Positions 30,847 to 40,439 of a DNA stretch of 64,000 bases are shown here, piece by piece; position 1 is the first letter of the stretch; the number at the start of each line of letters is the position of its first letter. The translations under genes were made by a program, and so were the position numbers. The stretch is from Hyphomicrobiales bacterium (lineage in GTDB: Bacteria > Pseudomonadota > Alphaproteobacteria > Rhizobiales > Rhizobiaceae), in NCBI GenBank assembly GCA_900466475.1, contig UBMI01000015.1, positions 1-64,000 on the forward strand, read 5' to 3'. The notes beneath the pieces are model-generated. The model was not told the DNA's origin, searched no databases, and worked only from the letters and a program-made list of their open reading frames with translations.

Positions 30847-31731
30847 ATGAAACCCGACACCTTCAAGGACAAGATCGTCCCCGTCCTCACAATCCTGCTG
30901 GTGCTGGTCGCGATCTGGTATGTCGCAGCCGTCATCCTGAACACGCCGTTTCAGCGCGACATGGATACGCGCAACAGCATCACCTCGACCACGATGGAAT
31001 TTGTCGGCAAGACGCTCTCCCAGCCGAAACCCGTCCTGCCGGCGCCGCATCAGGTGGCGCAGAATGTGTTCGAAAACACCTTCCTCAGAAAGCTCTCGAG
31101 CAATCGCAGCCTCGTCTATCACGCAGGCGTCACCCTCTCGTCCACCGCACTCGGCTTTGCCTTCGGCACGCTGCTCGGTATCGTCATTGCCGTTGCCATC
31201 ATCCACATCAAGGCGCTGGACCGCAGCCTGATGCCCTGGATCATTGCCTCGCAGACCGTGCCCATCCTGGCGGTTGCGCCCATGATCATCGTCGTTCTCG
31301 GCTCGATCAACATCACCGGCCTGATCCCCAAAGCGCTGATATCGACCTATCTCTCCTTCTTCCCGGTCGCCGTCGGCATGGTGAAGGGCTTGCGGTCGCC
31401 CGAGGTCATGCATCTGGATTTGATGCGCACCTATAATGCCACCGCCGCACAAACCTTCTGGAAGCTGCGCGTGCCCGCCTCCATTCCCTTCCTCTTCACG
31501 TCGATGAAGGTGGCGATCGCCGCAAGCCTGGTCGGTACCATCGTCGGCGAACTGCCGACCGGCGCTGTTGCCGGCATCGGCTCGAAATTGCTTGCCGGCT
31601 CCTATTATAGCCAGACCATCGACATATGGGCGGCACTGGTCGCAGGTTCGGTCCTCGCGGCGATCCTCGTCACGATCGTCGGCCTCGTTGCGAAGATCGT
31701 CGATCGCGCCATGGGCGGGAGACCGGCATGA
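30847..31731 (+). CDS. ABC importer permease 1
   Basis: A 294-residue inner-membrane permease with about six helices and the EAA-loop region LMRTYNATAAQTFWKLRVPAS of the BPD_transp_1 family (SsuC/ThiX-like). The ATG lies after TGGAGGGACGCCGC. Its stop overlaps the second permease start (ATGA), so the two are made together, probably as a heterodimer. Confidence 0.9.
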   Translation: MKPDTFKDKIVPVLTILLVLVAIWYVAAVILNTPFQRDMDTRNSITSTTMEFVGKTLSQPKPVLPAPHQVAQNVFENTFLRKLSSNRSLVYHAGVTLSSTALGFAFGTLLGIVIAVAIIHIKALDRSLMPWIIASQTVPILAVAPMIIVVLGSINITGLIPKALISTYLSFFPVAVGMVKGLRSPEVMHLDLMRTYNATAAQTFWKLRVPASIPFLFTSMKVAIAASLVGTIVGELPTGAVAGIGSKLLAGSYYSQTIDIWAALVAGSVLAAILVTIVGLVAKIVDRAMGGRPA

Positions 31732-32855
31732 AACAGATGACGCTTTCCTGGCAGGGCCTGGTCGCCCTCCTCTGCGCCATAGCGGCCATGTTCACGCTGC
31801 CTCTCTATGCGGCCGGAGCCTCTGAGCCTCCATCATCCATGACGACCACGCTGATCACCCTGTTCGTCGTCGCCGCGGCGCTGATTTCCTTCGCGCCCAT
31901 ATCCAGAGCGCTCACCGCCACGGTCCTCTTCATCGGCGCCCATGGCGCAGCCTGGCTGTTGCTCAACACGCTCTCGGGCAACGAGCGCTTTGCCACCCTC
32001 TCCTTCTTCCTGCTGCTTGCCGCAGGCTGGCTGCTTGCCTCGCGCTGCGTCACGGAACTGTCCGAACTCCAGCCGCCAACGCCTGTCGGCAAATGGTTGT
32101 TGCGCCTGCTGATTCCCGCCATTTTCGGCGCCTGGATCCTCATCATCTGGGAAGCGGCCACGCGCGGCCTCGGCATTCCCTTCGTCATCCTGCCGCCGCC
32201 AGGCGCGATCTGGGCGCGCATATCAGGCTCGCTGCCAACCCTTGGCGAAGATATCAGGCAGACGATCTTCAAAGCGGTCCTCATCGGATACGTCATCGGC
32301 TGCACGAGCGGCTTCGTGGTTGCCATCCTCGCTGACCGCTTCGCTTTCCTGCGTCGCGGCCTGCTGCCGATCGGCAATATGGTGTCCGCGCTGCCGATCA
32401 TCGGCGTCGCACCCATCATGGTCATGTGGTTCGGCTTCGACTGGCAGTCAAAGGCCGCCGTCGTCATCATCATGACCTTCTTCCCCATGCTGGTGAACAC
32501 GGTCGCCGGCCTCGCCGCCTCCGGCAACATGGAGCGCGACCTGATGCGCACCTACGCATCCAACTATTGGCAGACGCTGCTGAAGCTCCGGCTTCCCGCC
32601 GCAATGCCCTTCATTTTCAACGCACTGAAGATCAACTCGACGCTGGCGATGATTGGTGCCATCGTTGCGGAATTCTTCGGGACGCCGATCGTCGGCATGG
32701 GCTTTCGCATCTCCACCGAGATGGGCCGCATGAATGTCGACATGGTCTGGGCCGAGATCGCCGTCGCGGCGCTTGCAGGCTCGATCTTCTATGGTGTCGT
32801 CGCCCTTGCCGAGAGGGCGGTGACGTTCTGGCATCCGTCTATCCGTGGTGGTTAG
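31728..32855 (+). CDS. ABC importer permease 2, with extra N-terminal membrane segment
   Basis: A 375-residue permease of the same family. The C-terminal 250 residues are the BPD_transp_1 domain, with LMRTYASNYWQTLLKLRLPAA as EAA loop. The first 110 residues add about four more helices not needed by the family, as in some rhizobial pyrimidine-cluster permeases. Overlaps the preceding gene by four bases. Confidence 0.9.
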   Translation: MKQMTLSWQGLVALLCAIAAMFTLPLYAAGASEPPSSMTTTLITLFVVAAALISFAPISRALTATVLFIGAHGAAWLLLNTLSGNERFATLSFFLLLAAGWLLASRCVTELSELQPPTPVGKWLLRLLIPAIFGAWILIIWEAATRGLGIPFVILPPPGAIWARISGSLPTLGEDIRQTIFKAVLIGYVIGCTSGFVVAILADRFAFLRRGLLPIGNMVSALPIIGVAPIMVMWFGFDWQSKAAVVIIMTFFPMLVNTVAGLAASGNMERDLMRTYASNYWQTLLKLRLPAAMPFIFNALKINSTLAMIGAIVAEFFGTPIVGMGFRISTEMGRMNVDMVWAEIAVAALAGSIFYGVVALAERAVTFWHPSIRGG

Positions 32856-32910
32856 GCGCGCCCCGGCCTCCCATAGCGGCCTGGGCATAACTTCAGAGGG
32901 AAAAAAGAAA

Positions 32911-33882
32911 ATGAAAAAGTTGATGGTTGCAATGATGGCGAGCGCGATGTCGCTTGCCGCGGCCCATGCAATGGCCGCCGACAAGGTGACGCTGCAGCTG
33001 AAATGGGTCACCCAGTCGCAGTTCGCCGGTTATTACGTCGCCAAGGACAAGGGCTATTACGAAGAAGAAGGCCTCGACGTCGATATCAAGCCGGGCGGCC
33101 CCGACATCGCGCCGGAACAGGTGATTGCCGGCGGCGGCGCCGATGTGATCGTCGACTGGATGGGCGGCGCGCTGGTCGCCCGCGAAAAGGGCGTTCCGCT
33201 CGTCAATATCGCCCAGCCCTATCAGAAATCCGGCATGGAAATGATCTGCCGCAAGGATGGTCCGATCAAGACCGAAGCCGACTTCAAGGGCCACACGCTC
33301 GGCGTCTGGTTCTTCGGCAACGAATATCCCTTCTTCGCCTGGATGAACAAGCTGGGCCTCAAGACCGATGGCGGTGCTGACGGCGTGACCGTGCTGAAGC
33401 AGAGCTTCGACGTGCAGCCGCTGCTGCAGAAGCAGGCCGATTGCATCTCCGTCATGACCTATAACGAATACTGGCAGGCAATCGATGCCGGCCTCAAGCC
33501 GGAAGACCTTGTGGTCTTCAACTATACCGCCATGGGCAATGACCTTCTTGAGGACGGCCTTTATGCAATGGAAGACAAGCTGAAGGATCCGGCCTTCAAG
33601 GAAAAGATGGTCAAGTTCGTCCGCGCTTCCATGAAGGGCTGGAAATACGCGATGGAAAATCCTGACGATGCAGCCGGGATCGTCGTCGACGCCGGCGGCC
33701 AGGACGAAAACCACCAGAAGCGGATGATGGGCGAAGTCGCCAAGCTGATCGGGGATGGTACCGGCAAGCTCGACACCACGCTCTATGACCGCACGGCCAA
33801 GGCCCTGCTCGACCAGAAAATCGTCAACAAGGAGCCGTCGGGCGCCTGGACCCACGACATCACGGACGCTGCCGCCAAGTAG
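32911..33882 (+). CDS. ABC importer substrate-binding protein (NMT1/ThiY-like)
   Basis: A 323-residue periplasmic protein. A signal peptide (KKLMVAMMASAMSLAAAHAMA, cleavage about residue 23) precedes an NMT1/THI5-like domain that begins VTLQLKWVTQSQFAGYYVAK and continues KGYYEEEGLDVDIKPGGP. Proteins of this type bind pyrimidine-like ligands (thiamine precursor, riboflavin, others). With hydA, pydC and the ATPase/permeases, uptake of a pyrimidine or hydantoin is likely, not proven. A strong terminator follows. Confidence 0.9.
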   Translation: MKKLMVAMMASAMSLAAAHAMAADKVTLQLKWVTQSQFAGYYVAKDKGYYEEEGLDVDIKPGGPDIAPEQVIAGGGADVIVDWMGGALVAREKGVPLVNIAQPYQKSGMEMICRKDGPIKTEADFKGHTLGVWFFGNEYPFFAWMNKLGLKTDGGADGVTVLKQSFDVQPLLQKQADCISVMTYNEYWQAIDAGLKPEDLVVFNYTAMGNDLLEDGLYAMEDKLKDPAFKEKMVKFVRASMKGWKYAMENPDDAAGIVVDAGGQDENHQKRMMGEVAKLIGDGTGKLDTTLYDRTAKALLDQKIVNKEPSGAWTHDITDAAAK

Positions 33883-34293
33883 CAGCATATCGATGCCGAA
33901 ATGCAACGCGCGCGGGAGAATCTCCCGCGCGTTTCTGTTTTTTGCACTCGATGGAAAAAATCGCCTTGCAACTGTCGCATTTGTCAGGCGTCAAACGTCA
34001 AACCTTGTGCGGGCCGATCAATCATCGTCATGTTCACATAACCCTTAGGTGATTGATGGGCATCGCAATGGTAATTAATGGTATCTCATGGGGAATTATT
34101 TTCTGCCGGGCTTGCACGTGGAGCAAATCAATACCACGTACTAGCCGGATTTGCCGGATTGGGACCATAAGTTCCGGCGAACGGGATGCGGGTAAATACC
34201 TCTGAGATTTGGAAGACGGCATTCGCCCGACCGCGAGCCTGTTTGAGAACGCGCGAGTTCGGCCGATCCCGTCAAGAGATTGGACGACGACGC
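33883..34293. other. 411-base interval between ABC importer and RND genes
   Basis: No gene. After the terminator there are a direct repeat of GTCAAAC (about 33990-34003) and an inverted repeat ATCAATCA (34017-34024) / TGATTGAT (34050-34057), possible regulator sites, then the RND operon leader. Confidence 0.5.
33909..33943 (+). terminator. Rho-independent terminator of the ABC importer operon
   Basis: CGCGCGGGAG (33909-33918), loop AAT, CTCCCGCGCG (33922-33931), then a T-rich tract to 33943. Confidence 0.9.
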
Positions 34294-35520
34294 ATGGCAC
34301 TCAAGCCGCACGCATTACTACGCGCCTCCACTTTTCCCATCGCCGCTTTTGCGGCCTCGGCTCTTCTTGCCGCTACTTTTGCGGCCCCGGCTGTATTTGC
34401 CGAGGAACCCCAGGCCACGCAGGCCCAGGCCTCCCAGAACCTGCCCGCAATCGTCGTCACCACAGCGGCGAACCGCACCCTCGTCGACCGTGTCATCGGT
34501 ACCGGAACGGTCAAGCCCGTCGAGGAAGTCTATATCCAGCCGCAGGTGGAAGGCCTCTCCATTCGCAGTCTGAAGGCTGATGTCGGCGACAAGGTTCAGG
34601 CCGACAGCACACTGGCGACGCTGAACGATGACGCTCTGGTCCTGACCAAGAGCCAGATGATGGCGACGAAAGCCAAGGGCGAGGCAAGCCTCGCTCAGCT
34701 GCGCGCCCAGCTCATCGAGGCGCAGGCCAATGCCGAACAGGCAAGGCAGCAGCAGGCTCGCGCCCAGGAAATGGGCAAGAAGGGCACGGTTTCGACCGCC
34801 CAGGTCGAACAGGCCGATGCGACCGCCGCCGCCGCCAACGCGCGCGTCGCTTCCGCCGAGCAGGCGATCGAAGTCGCCGAAGCCGACCTCAAGGTCTTCG
34901 ACAGCCAGATTGCCGATGCGGATCTGAAGCTCGCTCGAACCGACGTGAAGACGCCGGTCGCCGGCACGGTCTCGGCAAAGAACGCCAAGGTCGGCGCCAT
35001 TGCCGCCGGCAACGGCGATCCGCTATTCACGCTTATCCGCGACGGCGATATCGAGCTTGTCGCCGAAGTCGCCGAGAGTGACATCGTCAGGATCATGGCC
35101 GGCCAGAAGGCGACGATCTCGCTTTCCGGCAGCCGCGAGAAGCTTTCCGGCGCAGTGCGCCTGGTGTCGCCGACCGTCGACCCGGTCACCCGCCTCGGCC
35201 TCGTCCATATCTCCATCGACGATGACAGCAAGGCGCGTTCCGGCATGTATGGCAGCGCCGAGATCATCGTCCGCGAGACTGAGGGCGTGTCCCTTCCGCT
35301 GACGGCAGTGCTCACCGGCAGTGAAGGCTCCTCCGCCCGCAGGGTCGAGAATGGCGTGGTGAAATTCGCCAAAGTCGAGACCGGCATCCAGGATGGAGCC
35401 TATGTCGAAATCACAAGTGGATTGAAGACCGGCGACGAAGTCGTGGCCAAGGCGGGCGCCTATGTCCGCGACGGCGACCACATCACTCCGGTGCGCGAAC
35501 AGCCTTCGGCTTCCAACTAA
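34294..35520 (+). CDS. RND efflux membrane-fusion (periplasmic adaptor) protein
   Basis: A 408-residue adaptor. Signal sequence in the first 36 residues (LLAATFAAPAVFA cleavage), a split biotinyl/lipoyl domain (VEEVYIQPQVEGLSIRSLKA ... VKTPVAGTVSAKNAKVGAIA), a long Gln/Ala/Glu helical hairpin (about 105-200) and a C-terminal beta barrel. It joins the RND pump to an outer-membrane channel; none is encoded here. Start 34294 gives the normal signal peptide; longer start at 34186 rejected. The pump gene follows 12 bases on. Confidence 0.92.
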   Translation: MALKPHALLRASTFPIAAFAASALLAATFAAPAVFAEEPQATQAQASQNLPAIVVTTAANRTLVDRVIGTGTVKPVEEVYIQPQVEGLSIRSLKADVGDKVQADSTLATLNDDALVLTKSQMMATKAKGEASLAQLRAQLIEAQANAEQARQQQARAQEMGKKGTVSTAQVEQADATAAAANARVASAEQAIEVAEADLKVFDSQIADADLKLARTDVKTPVAGTVSAKNAKVGAIAAGNGDPLFTLIRDGDIELVAEVAESDIVRIMAGQKATISLSGSREKLSGAVRLVSPTVDPVTRLGLVHISIDDDSKARSGMYGSAEIIVRETEGVSLPLTAVLTGSEGSSARRVENGVVKFAKVETGIQDGAYVEITSGLKTGDEVVAKAGAYVRDGDHITPVREQPSASN

Positions 35521-35532
35521 AGAGACCATCCG

Positions 35533-38500
35533 ATGAATTTTTCAGCCTGGTCCATTCGAAATCCGATCGCACCGCTTCTGGCCTTCTGCCTGTTGATATT
35601 CATCGGCATGCAGTCCTTCAACAAGCTGCCGATCACGCGCTTCCCGAACATCGACGTACCGCTCGTTTCGATCAGCGTGACGCAGAGCGGTGCTTCGCCG
35701 GCGGAACTCGAAATGCAGGTGACGAAGGAGATCGAAGACGCGATCGCCTCGATCACCGGTATTGACGAAATCCAGTCGACGGTGACCGACGGCAGCTCGC
35801 AGACCAACGTCATGTTCCGGATGGAAGTGCCGACGGAACAGGCTGTACAGGACGTCAAGGACGCGATCGACCGCATTCGCAGCGATCTGCCGGCAACGGC
35901 CGAGACACCGATTGTCACCAAGGTCGATGTCGAGGGCCAGGCAATCCAGACCTTCGCCGTTTCCTCGCCTGATATGTCGCTCGAAGAACTCTCCTGGTTC
36001 GTCGACGATACGATCAAGCGTGCGCTGCAGGGCCAGGCCGGCATCGGCCGCGTCGACCGTTATGGCGGCGCCGAACGCGAAGTGCGCATCGAACTCACGC
36101 CCGGCAAGCTCGATGCCCATGGCATCACCGCTGCAAGCGTGAACCAGCAACTGCGCGGCACCAACGTCGATCTCGGCTCCGGCCGCGGCCAGGTGGCAGG
36201 CAGCGAGCAGGCGATCCGCGTTCTCGGCGACGCCCGCAATGTCGCCGAGCTTGCAGACACGACGATTGCGCTGCCAAGTGGCCGTTTCGTCAAGCTATCC
36301 GATCTCGGCGTCATCAAGGACACCTACGAGGAGCCGAAATCCTTCTCGCGCTTCAACGATACGCCTGTCGTCACCTTCGGCGTCTTCCGCTCGAAGGGCG
36401 CCAGCGAAGTCAGCGTCGCCGAAACCGTGGCGCAGAGCCTCGACAAGGTCAGGAGCGAAAACCCGAATGTGAAGATCGAGATGATCGACGATTCGGTCTA
36501 TTTCACGTACGGCAACTATGAAGCCGCCATTCATACGCTGCTCGAAGGCGCGCTGCTCGCCGTCATCGTCGTCCTTCTGTTCCTCAGGAACTGGCGCGCG
36601 ACCCTGATTTCAGCCATCGCGCTGCCGCTCTCTGCGATCCCGACCTTCTGGGTCATGGACATGATGGGCTTCTCGCTGAACCTCGTCAGCTTCCTGGCTC
36701 TGACGCTCGCGACAGGTATTCTCGTCGACGACGCGATCGTCGAAATCGAAAACATTGCCCGCCATATCAAGATGGGTAAGACGCCCTATCGGGCGGCGAT
36801 CGAAGCGGCGGACGAAATCGGCCTTGCCGTCATCGCCACCACCTTCACGATCATCGCCGTCTTCGTGCCCGTTTCCTTCATGCCGGGCATTCCGGGTCAA
36901 TACTTCATCCAGTTCGGCCTGACGGTCGCTTTCTCCGTCTTCTTCTCGCTGATGGTCGCGCGCCTCATCACTCCGATGATGGCCGCCTATCTGATGCGTG
37001 CCGAAGACGGCATGGAAGACCATCATGACAATGACGGTCTGCTGATGCGTGGATACACGCGTCTCATACGCGGCACGACCGGCCACTGGTACACGCGTTA
37101 TGCGACGTTGCTTGTGGCGATCGGCTTTCTGGTCGGTTCTGTCATGTTGCTCATGCAGGTGCCCGGCAGTTTCCTGCCGCCGGAAGATGCCTCGCGCATC
37201 GTTCTCTCGGTCGAGCTGCCGCCCAACGCGCGGCTTGACGACACGGAGAAGACGACGGATGCGATCTATGACCGGGTCAAGGACATCAACGGCGTCGATA
37301 GCGTCTTCGTCCTCGGCGGCGCATCGCCGAAGGGCGAACTCGAACTGCGCCGGGCGACCATCACGCTCGCACTCGACAAGCTCGACCAGTCGCTGGTCAA
37401 GAAGGTGGTCAATGACGTGCTCGGCCATCTCCCCGTTATCGGCCCGATGCTGCCGAAAGTGGAGGTCCACGGCCGCGAGCGTCCGCAATGGGATATCGAA
37501 AAGGAAGTCTTCGCCAAGCTGCGCGACATTCCCGACGTCCATATCCTGAAGCTCAACGACCGCGGCGAGCGCGACCTCTCGTTCAACTTCCTTTCCAAGA
37601 ACGAAGAGGACCTGAATAACGCGGTCGGCATTCTGGAATCCAAGCTGCGCGCCGATTCGCTGCTGGCCAATGTCAGCGCCGATGGCGCCCTTCCCCGTCC
37701 GGAACTGCAGGTCCGTCCGCGCAAGGACGAGGCCGCCCGCCTCGGCATCACGCCGCAGCAGATCTCCGAGACGATCCGCGTCGCCACCATCGGCGACGTC
37801 GATGCGGCCCTTGCCAAGATCTCGCTCGACGATCGCCAGATTCCGATCCGGGTTCAGGCATCACTCGACATGCGCCGCGATCTCGCCGCCATCCGGGCAT
37901 TGAAGATCCAGACGGCCAGTGGCGGCACCGTGCCGCTCGCGACCGTCGCCAATATCGACTATTCGGAAGGTGTGAGCTCGATCAAGCGCAACAACCGTTA
38001 CCGCGTCGTCTCGATCGGCTCTGACCTGCCGCAGGGCGTGGCGCTCGACACGGCTTCGGCCCGCTTCCGCCAGATCGTCAACGACGCCAAGCTTCCCGCC
38101 ACCGTGCACCTTGCTGAAAGCGGCGACACCAAGGTGCAGACGGAGATGCAGCAGAGCTTCGTCAACGCCATGCTGATGGGCCTCCTCCTGGTGCTGACGG
38201 TGCTGATCCTGCTCTTCAAGGATATCATCCAGCCGTTCACCATCCTGTTCTCGCTGCCACTCGCCATCGGCGGCGTGGCCGCAGGCCTGATCGTCACCAG
38301 CAACCCGCTGTCCATGCCGGTCATGATCGGCATCCTGATGCTGATGGGTATCGTCACCAAGAACGCCATCCTGCTCGTCGATTTCGCGATCGAGATGCGC
38401 CACCAGGGCATGGCTCGTGTCGAGGCCATGGTCGAAGCCGGCCGCAAACGCGCCCGCCCGATTATCATGACCTCGATCGCCATGTCGGCAGGCATGCTGC

Positions 38501-38853
38501 CTTCCGCGCTCGGCGTTGGCGAAGGCGGCTCGTTCCGCGCACCGATGGCGATCGCGGTGATCGGCGGCATCATCGTTTCGACGGTGCTCTCGCTTGTCGT
38601 CGTGCCCTCCTTCTTCCTGATCATGGACGATCTTTCCCGCCTCCTCGGCTGGATCTTCGGTCGCCTGGTCGGCAAGAAAGACAAGGAGGACCTGCCGATG
38701 TCGAGCGAAGACCTCACCCGCGCCGCGCGCGAGAGCCGCAGCGACATCGACTCGCTGGAGGAGCGCCTGACCGCGATCGAAAGACCGGAAAGCAAGCGCA
38801 AGACGGGCAACGACACCAACGTGCTGCGCCTGCCACCCTTCGCGGCTGAATAG
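35533..38853 (+). CDS. RND family efflux transporter, inner-membrane pump
   Basis: A 1106-residue AcrB-superfamily pump with twelve helices and two large periplasmic loops. N-terminal FSAWSIRNPIAPLLAFCLLI; TM4 proton-relay aspartates in LATGILVDDAIVEIENI; second half TM11-12 motif GGIIVSTVLSLVVVPSFFLI. It has a longer, charged C-terminal tail (about 70 residues after TM12) than AcrB. HAE1-type drug/organic efflux seems more likely than metal efflux, but the substrate is not determined. Confidence 0.93.
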   Translation: MNFSAWSIRNPIAPLLAFCLLIFIGMQSFNKLPITRFPNIDVPLVSISVTQSGASPAELEMQVTKEIEDAIASITGIDEIQSTVTDGSSQTNVMFRMEVPTEQAVQDVKDAIDRIRSDLPATAETPIVTKVDVEGQAIQTFAVSSPDMSLEELSWFVDDTIKRALQGQAGIGRVDRYGGAEREVRIELTPGKLDAHGITAASVNQQLRGTNVDLGSGRGQVAGSEQAIRVLGDARNVAELADTTIALPSGRFVKLSDLGVIKDTYEEPKSFSRFNDTPVVTFGVFRSKGASEVSVAETVAQSLDKVRSENPNVKIEMIDDSVYFTYGNYEAAIHTLLEGALLAVIVVLLFLRNWRATLISAIALPLSAIPTFWVMDMMGFSLNLVSFLALTLATGILVDDAIVEIENIARHIKMGKTPYRAAIEAADEIGLAVIATTFTIIAVFVPVSFMPGIPGQYFIQFGLTVAFSVFFSLMVARLITPMMAAYLMRAEDGMEDHHDNDGLLMRGYTRLIRGTTGHWYTRYATLLVAIGFLVGSVMLLMQVPGSFLPPEDASRIVLSVELPPNARLDDTEKTTDAIYDRVKDINGVDSVFVLGGASPKGELELRRATITLALDKLDQSLVKKVVNDVLGHLPVIGPMLPKVEVHGRERPQWDIEKEVFAKLRDIPDVHILKLNDRGERDLSFNFLSKNEEDLNNAVGILESKLRADSLLANVSADGALPRPELQVRPRKDEAARLGITPQQISETIRVATIGDVDAALAKISLDDRQIPIRVQASLDMRRDLAAIRALKIQTASGGTVPLATVANIDYSEGVSSIKRNNRYRVVSIGSDLPQGVALDTASARFRQIVNDAKLPATVHLAESGDTKVQTEMQQSFVNAMLMGLLLVLTVLILLFKDIIQPFTILFSLPLAIGGVAAGLIVTSNPLSMPVMIGILMLMGIVTKNAILLVDFAIEMRHQGMARVEAMVEAGRKRARPIIMTSIAMSAGMLPSALGVGEGGSFRAPMAIAVIGGIIVSTVLSLVVVPSFFLIMDDLSRLLGWIFGRLVGKKDKEDLPMSSEDLTRAARESRSDIDSLEERLTAIERPESKRKTGNDTNVLRLPPFAAE

Positions 38854-38871
38854 GACAGAAATCATAACGCG

Positions 38872-38898
38872 AAAGGCCGGGCATCGACCCGGCCTTTT
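38872..38898. terminator. Terminator between the convergent RND and LacI genes
   Basis: AAAGGCCGGG (38872-38881), loop CATCGA, CCCGGCCTTT (38888-38897), then T; A's on the left side make it work for the LacI gene as well. Confidence 0.85.
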
Positions 38899-38909
38899 CT
38901 ATTTCCGAA

Positions 38910-39971
38910 TCAGTGCGCTCGCGGCGGCGCCGTGCTGTCTCTTACGACAAGCTCGAGATCGAGTGCCTCGTGGTTCTCAGGCAACGCATTTTCGAGGATC
39001 GCAGTCACCGAGCGGCGGGCGATTTCGGCAAAGGGCTGGGCGACGGTGGTCAGGCGCGGAAGCGAGGTTGCGGCCTCCGGCACACCGTCGAAGCCGATGA
39101 TGGATACGTCTTTCGGCACTTTCAGCCCGCGCTCGGCGAGCCACTGCATGGCAAACAGCGCAACCTTGTCCGACATTGCCAGAATGGCCGTCGGCGGACT
39201 GGCGGAAGAGAACAGGGTCTCCATGGCCATGATAGTGCTTGGCCTGTCATGCAGCGTCCCCTGGATCGGAACGGCTTCGCGAGGAATGCCGTATTCGGCC
39301 AGCGCCTGCCAGTAGCCATGCATGCGGTCACGCGGGGTCGCCTCCATCTCGGGATCGACACGCTCAGGCGCCACCGGGCCGACAAGGCCATCGACATCGC
39401 CGATCGACAGGATCGCGATTTCACGGTGCCCGAGCTCCAGCAGATGCCGTGCAGCCGCCGCTCCACCCGCCACATTGTCGATGCCGATTGCCGGGATCGT
39501 CTCATCCTCGATGCCGAGCGCCAGCGCGATGAACGGCAGCTGGCGCTGACGGGTGAGTTCCACGAGCCTCTCTCCGCCTTCCACGCAAAGCAGAATGAAG
39601 CCGTCGACGAGCGCGCTGTTGATGTTCCAGGCAAGCCGCTCCTCGTTCATCGCCGATACGACGGCGATGCCAGTGCCGCTGGAATCACAGACTTCACCGA
39701 TCGCGGTCATCAGTGAACGCGCCCAGGGATCATCGAAAAAATAGGTGAGCGGCTCAACGGCGGCGACACCGATCGCGTTCACCCGCCCTGCCCTCAGCAG
39801 CCTGCCCTTGACGTCAGGCCCGCTGTAACCGAGCTCCCGGGCGACCTTGAGCACCCGCTCGCGTACTTCCTCCCGCACCACGTCCGGACGGCTGAAAACA
39901 TTCGATGCCGTGCCCTGCGATACGCCTGCTGCCTTGGCGACATCAGCCAGTCTCACATGCCCTTTGCCCAA
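38910..39971 (-). CDS. LacI-family transcriptional repressor
   Basis: A 353-residue regulator. Residues about 5-50 are the LacI helix-turn-helix and hinge (VRLADVAKAAGVSQGTASNVFSRP...), the rest a periplasmic-binding-protein-like sensor domain (GFILLCVEGGERLVEL, IDNVAGGAAAARHLLELGHREIA). I place the start at TTG 39971 because AAGGAG lies five bases upstream and the HTH begins at once; a frame extending to 40031 would read through an operator-like repeat. Three such repeats in the divergent region are its probable sites. The ligand is probably a sugar or nucleoside, unknown. Confidence 0.9.
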   Translation of the reverse strand: MGKGHVRLADVAKAAGVSQGTASNVFSRPDVVREEVRERVLKVARELGYSGPDVKGRLLRAGRVNAIGVAAVEPLTYFFDDPWARSLMTAIGEVCDSSGTGIAVVSAMNEERLAWNINSALVDGFILLCVEGGERLVELTRQRQLPFIALALGIEDETIPAIGIDNVAGGAAAARHLLELGHREIAILSIGDVDGLVGPVAPERVDPEMEATPRDRMHGYWQALAEYGIPREAVPIQGTLHDRPSTIMAMETLFSSASPPTAILAMSDKVALFAMQWLAERGLKVPKDVSIIGFDGVPEAATSLPRLTTVAQPFAEIARRSVTAILENALPENHEALDLELVVRDSTAPPRAH

Positions 39972-40017
39972 AGCTGCTCCTTGCTGGCGCCAAAATCCGA
40001 TCCACTCTAGCAAAAGA

Positions 40018-40110
40018 TTGTATCGGTTCAAAATAAACTTGACAGCACGGCGGTCGAGGAACAGAATTGAATCGGTTCAAAAACTCCATCTGAGTTTTGA
40101 ATCGATTCAA
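40018..40110. promoter_or_regulatory. Triple LacI-type operator over a divergent promoter
   Basis: TTGTATCGGTTCAA (40018-40031), TTGAATCGGTTCAA (40067-40080) and the perfect palindrome TTGAATCGATTCAA (40097-40110). Between the first two, TTGACA (40039-40044) and CAGAAT (40062-40067) with a 17-base spacer give a plus-strand promoter whose start would fall inside the second operator. Confidence 0.72.
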
Positions 40111-40129
40111 CAACTAGGAGAATGAAGCG

Positions 40130-40327
40130 ATGATTCCGGTCAGTTCGCTTTTCAAGGATCTCTATGAGGATCGCTGGGGCAACCCGCGCGACAACAAGCC
40201 CGCTGAAGAAACCGAGCACGGTAAACGCCTGTTTGTCTTCCTGCCATTCATGCGCCGGTTGATGAGCGGCCGCAAACACCCAAACGCCTGGTCATTCACC
40301 ATTCCAACCGATCACAGACCTCGATAG
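40130..40327 (+). CDS. Uncharacterised 65-residue protein under LacI-type control
   Basis: Not recognised. A basic small protein (several Arg/Lys, pattern KHPNAW, FLPFMRRLMSGRK) without signal or clear membrane helix. Its ATG follows TAGGAGAATGAAGCG and it is the only gene downstream of a promoter with three LacI operators. It could be a true small protein or the remains of a longer operon. Evidence for translation is positional. Confidence 0.55.
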   Translation: MIPVSSLFKDLYEDRWGNPRDNKPAEETEHGKRLFVFLPFMRRLMSGRKHPNAWSFTIPTDHRPR

Positions 40328-40346
40328 AGGTGCGCAACGCCGGCGT

Positions 40347-40360
40347 TTGATCAAAATCAA
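40347..40360. promoter_or_regulatory. FNR/FixK box
   Basis: TTGAT-CAAA-ATCAA is a perfect FNR/FixK site. Its centre (40353.5) lies about 41.5 bases before the expected start from the -10-like TATTCT (40383-40388), a class II activator position, upstream of the Crp/Fnr gene. Confidence 0.75.
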
Positions 40361-40439
40361 TTTCCTCGCGCCTTGCTTCCCCTATTCTGGCATCATCAGG
40401 GGAAAATTGGTGGCGTAGATCGCTGCCGGAGGTCGGAAC

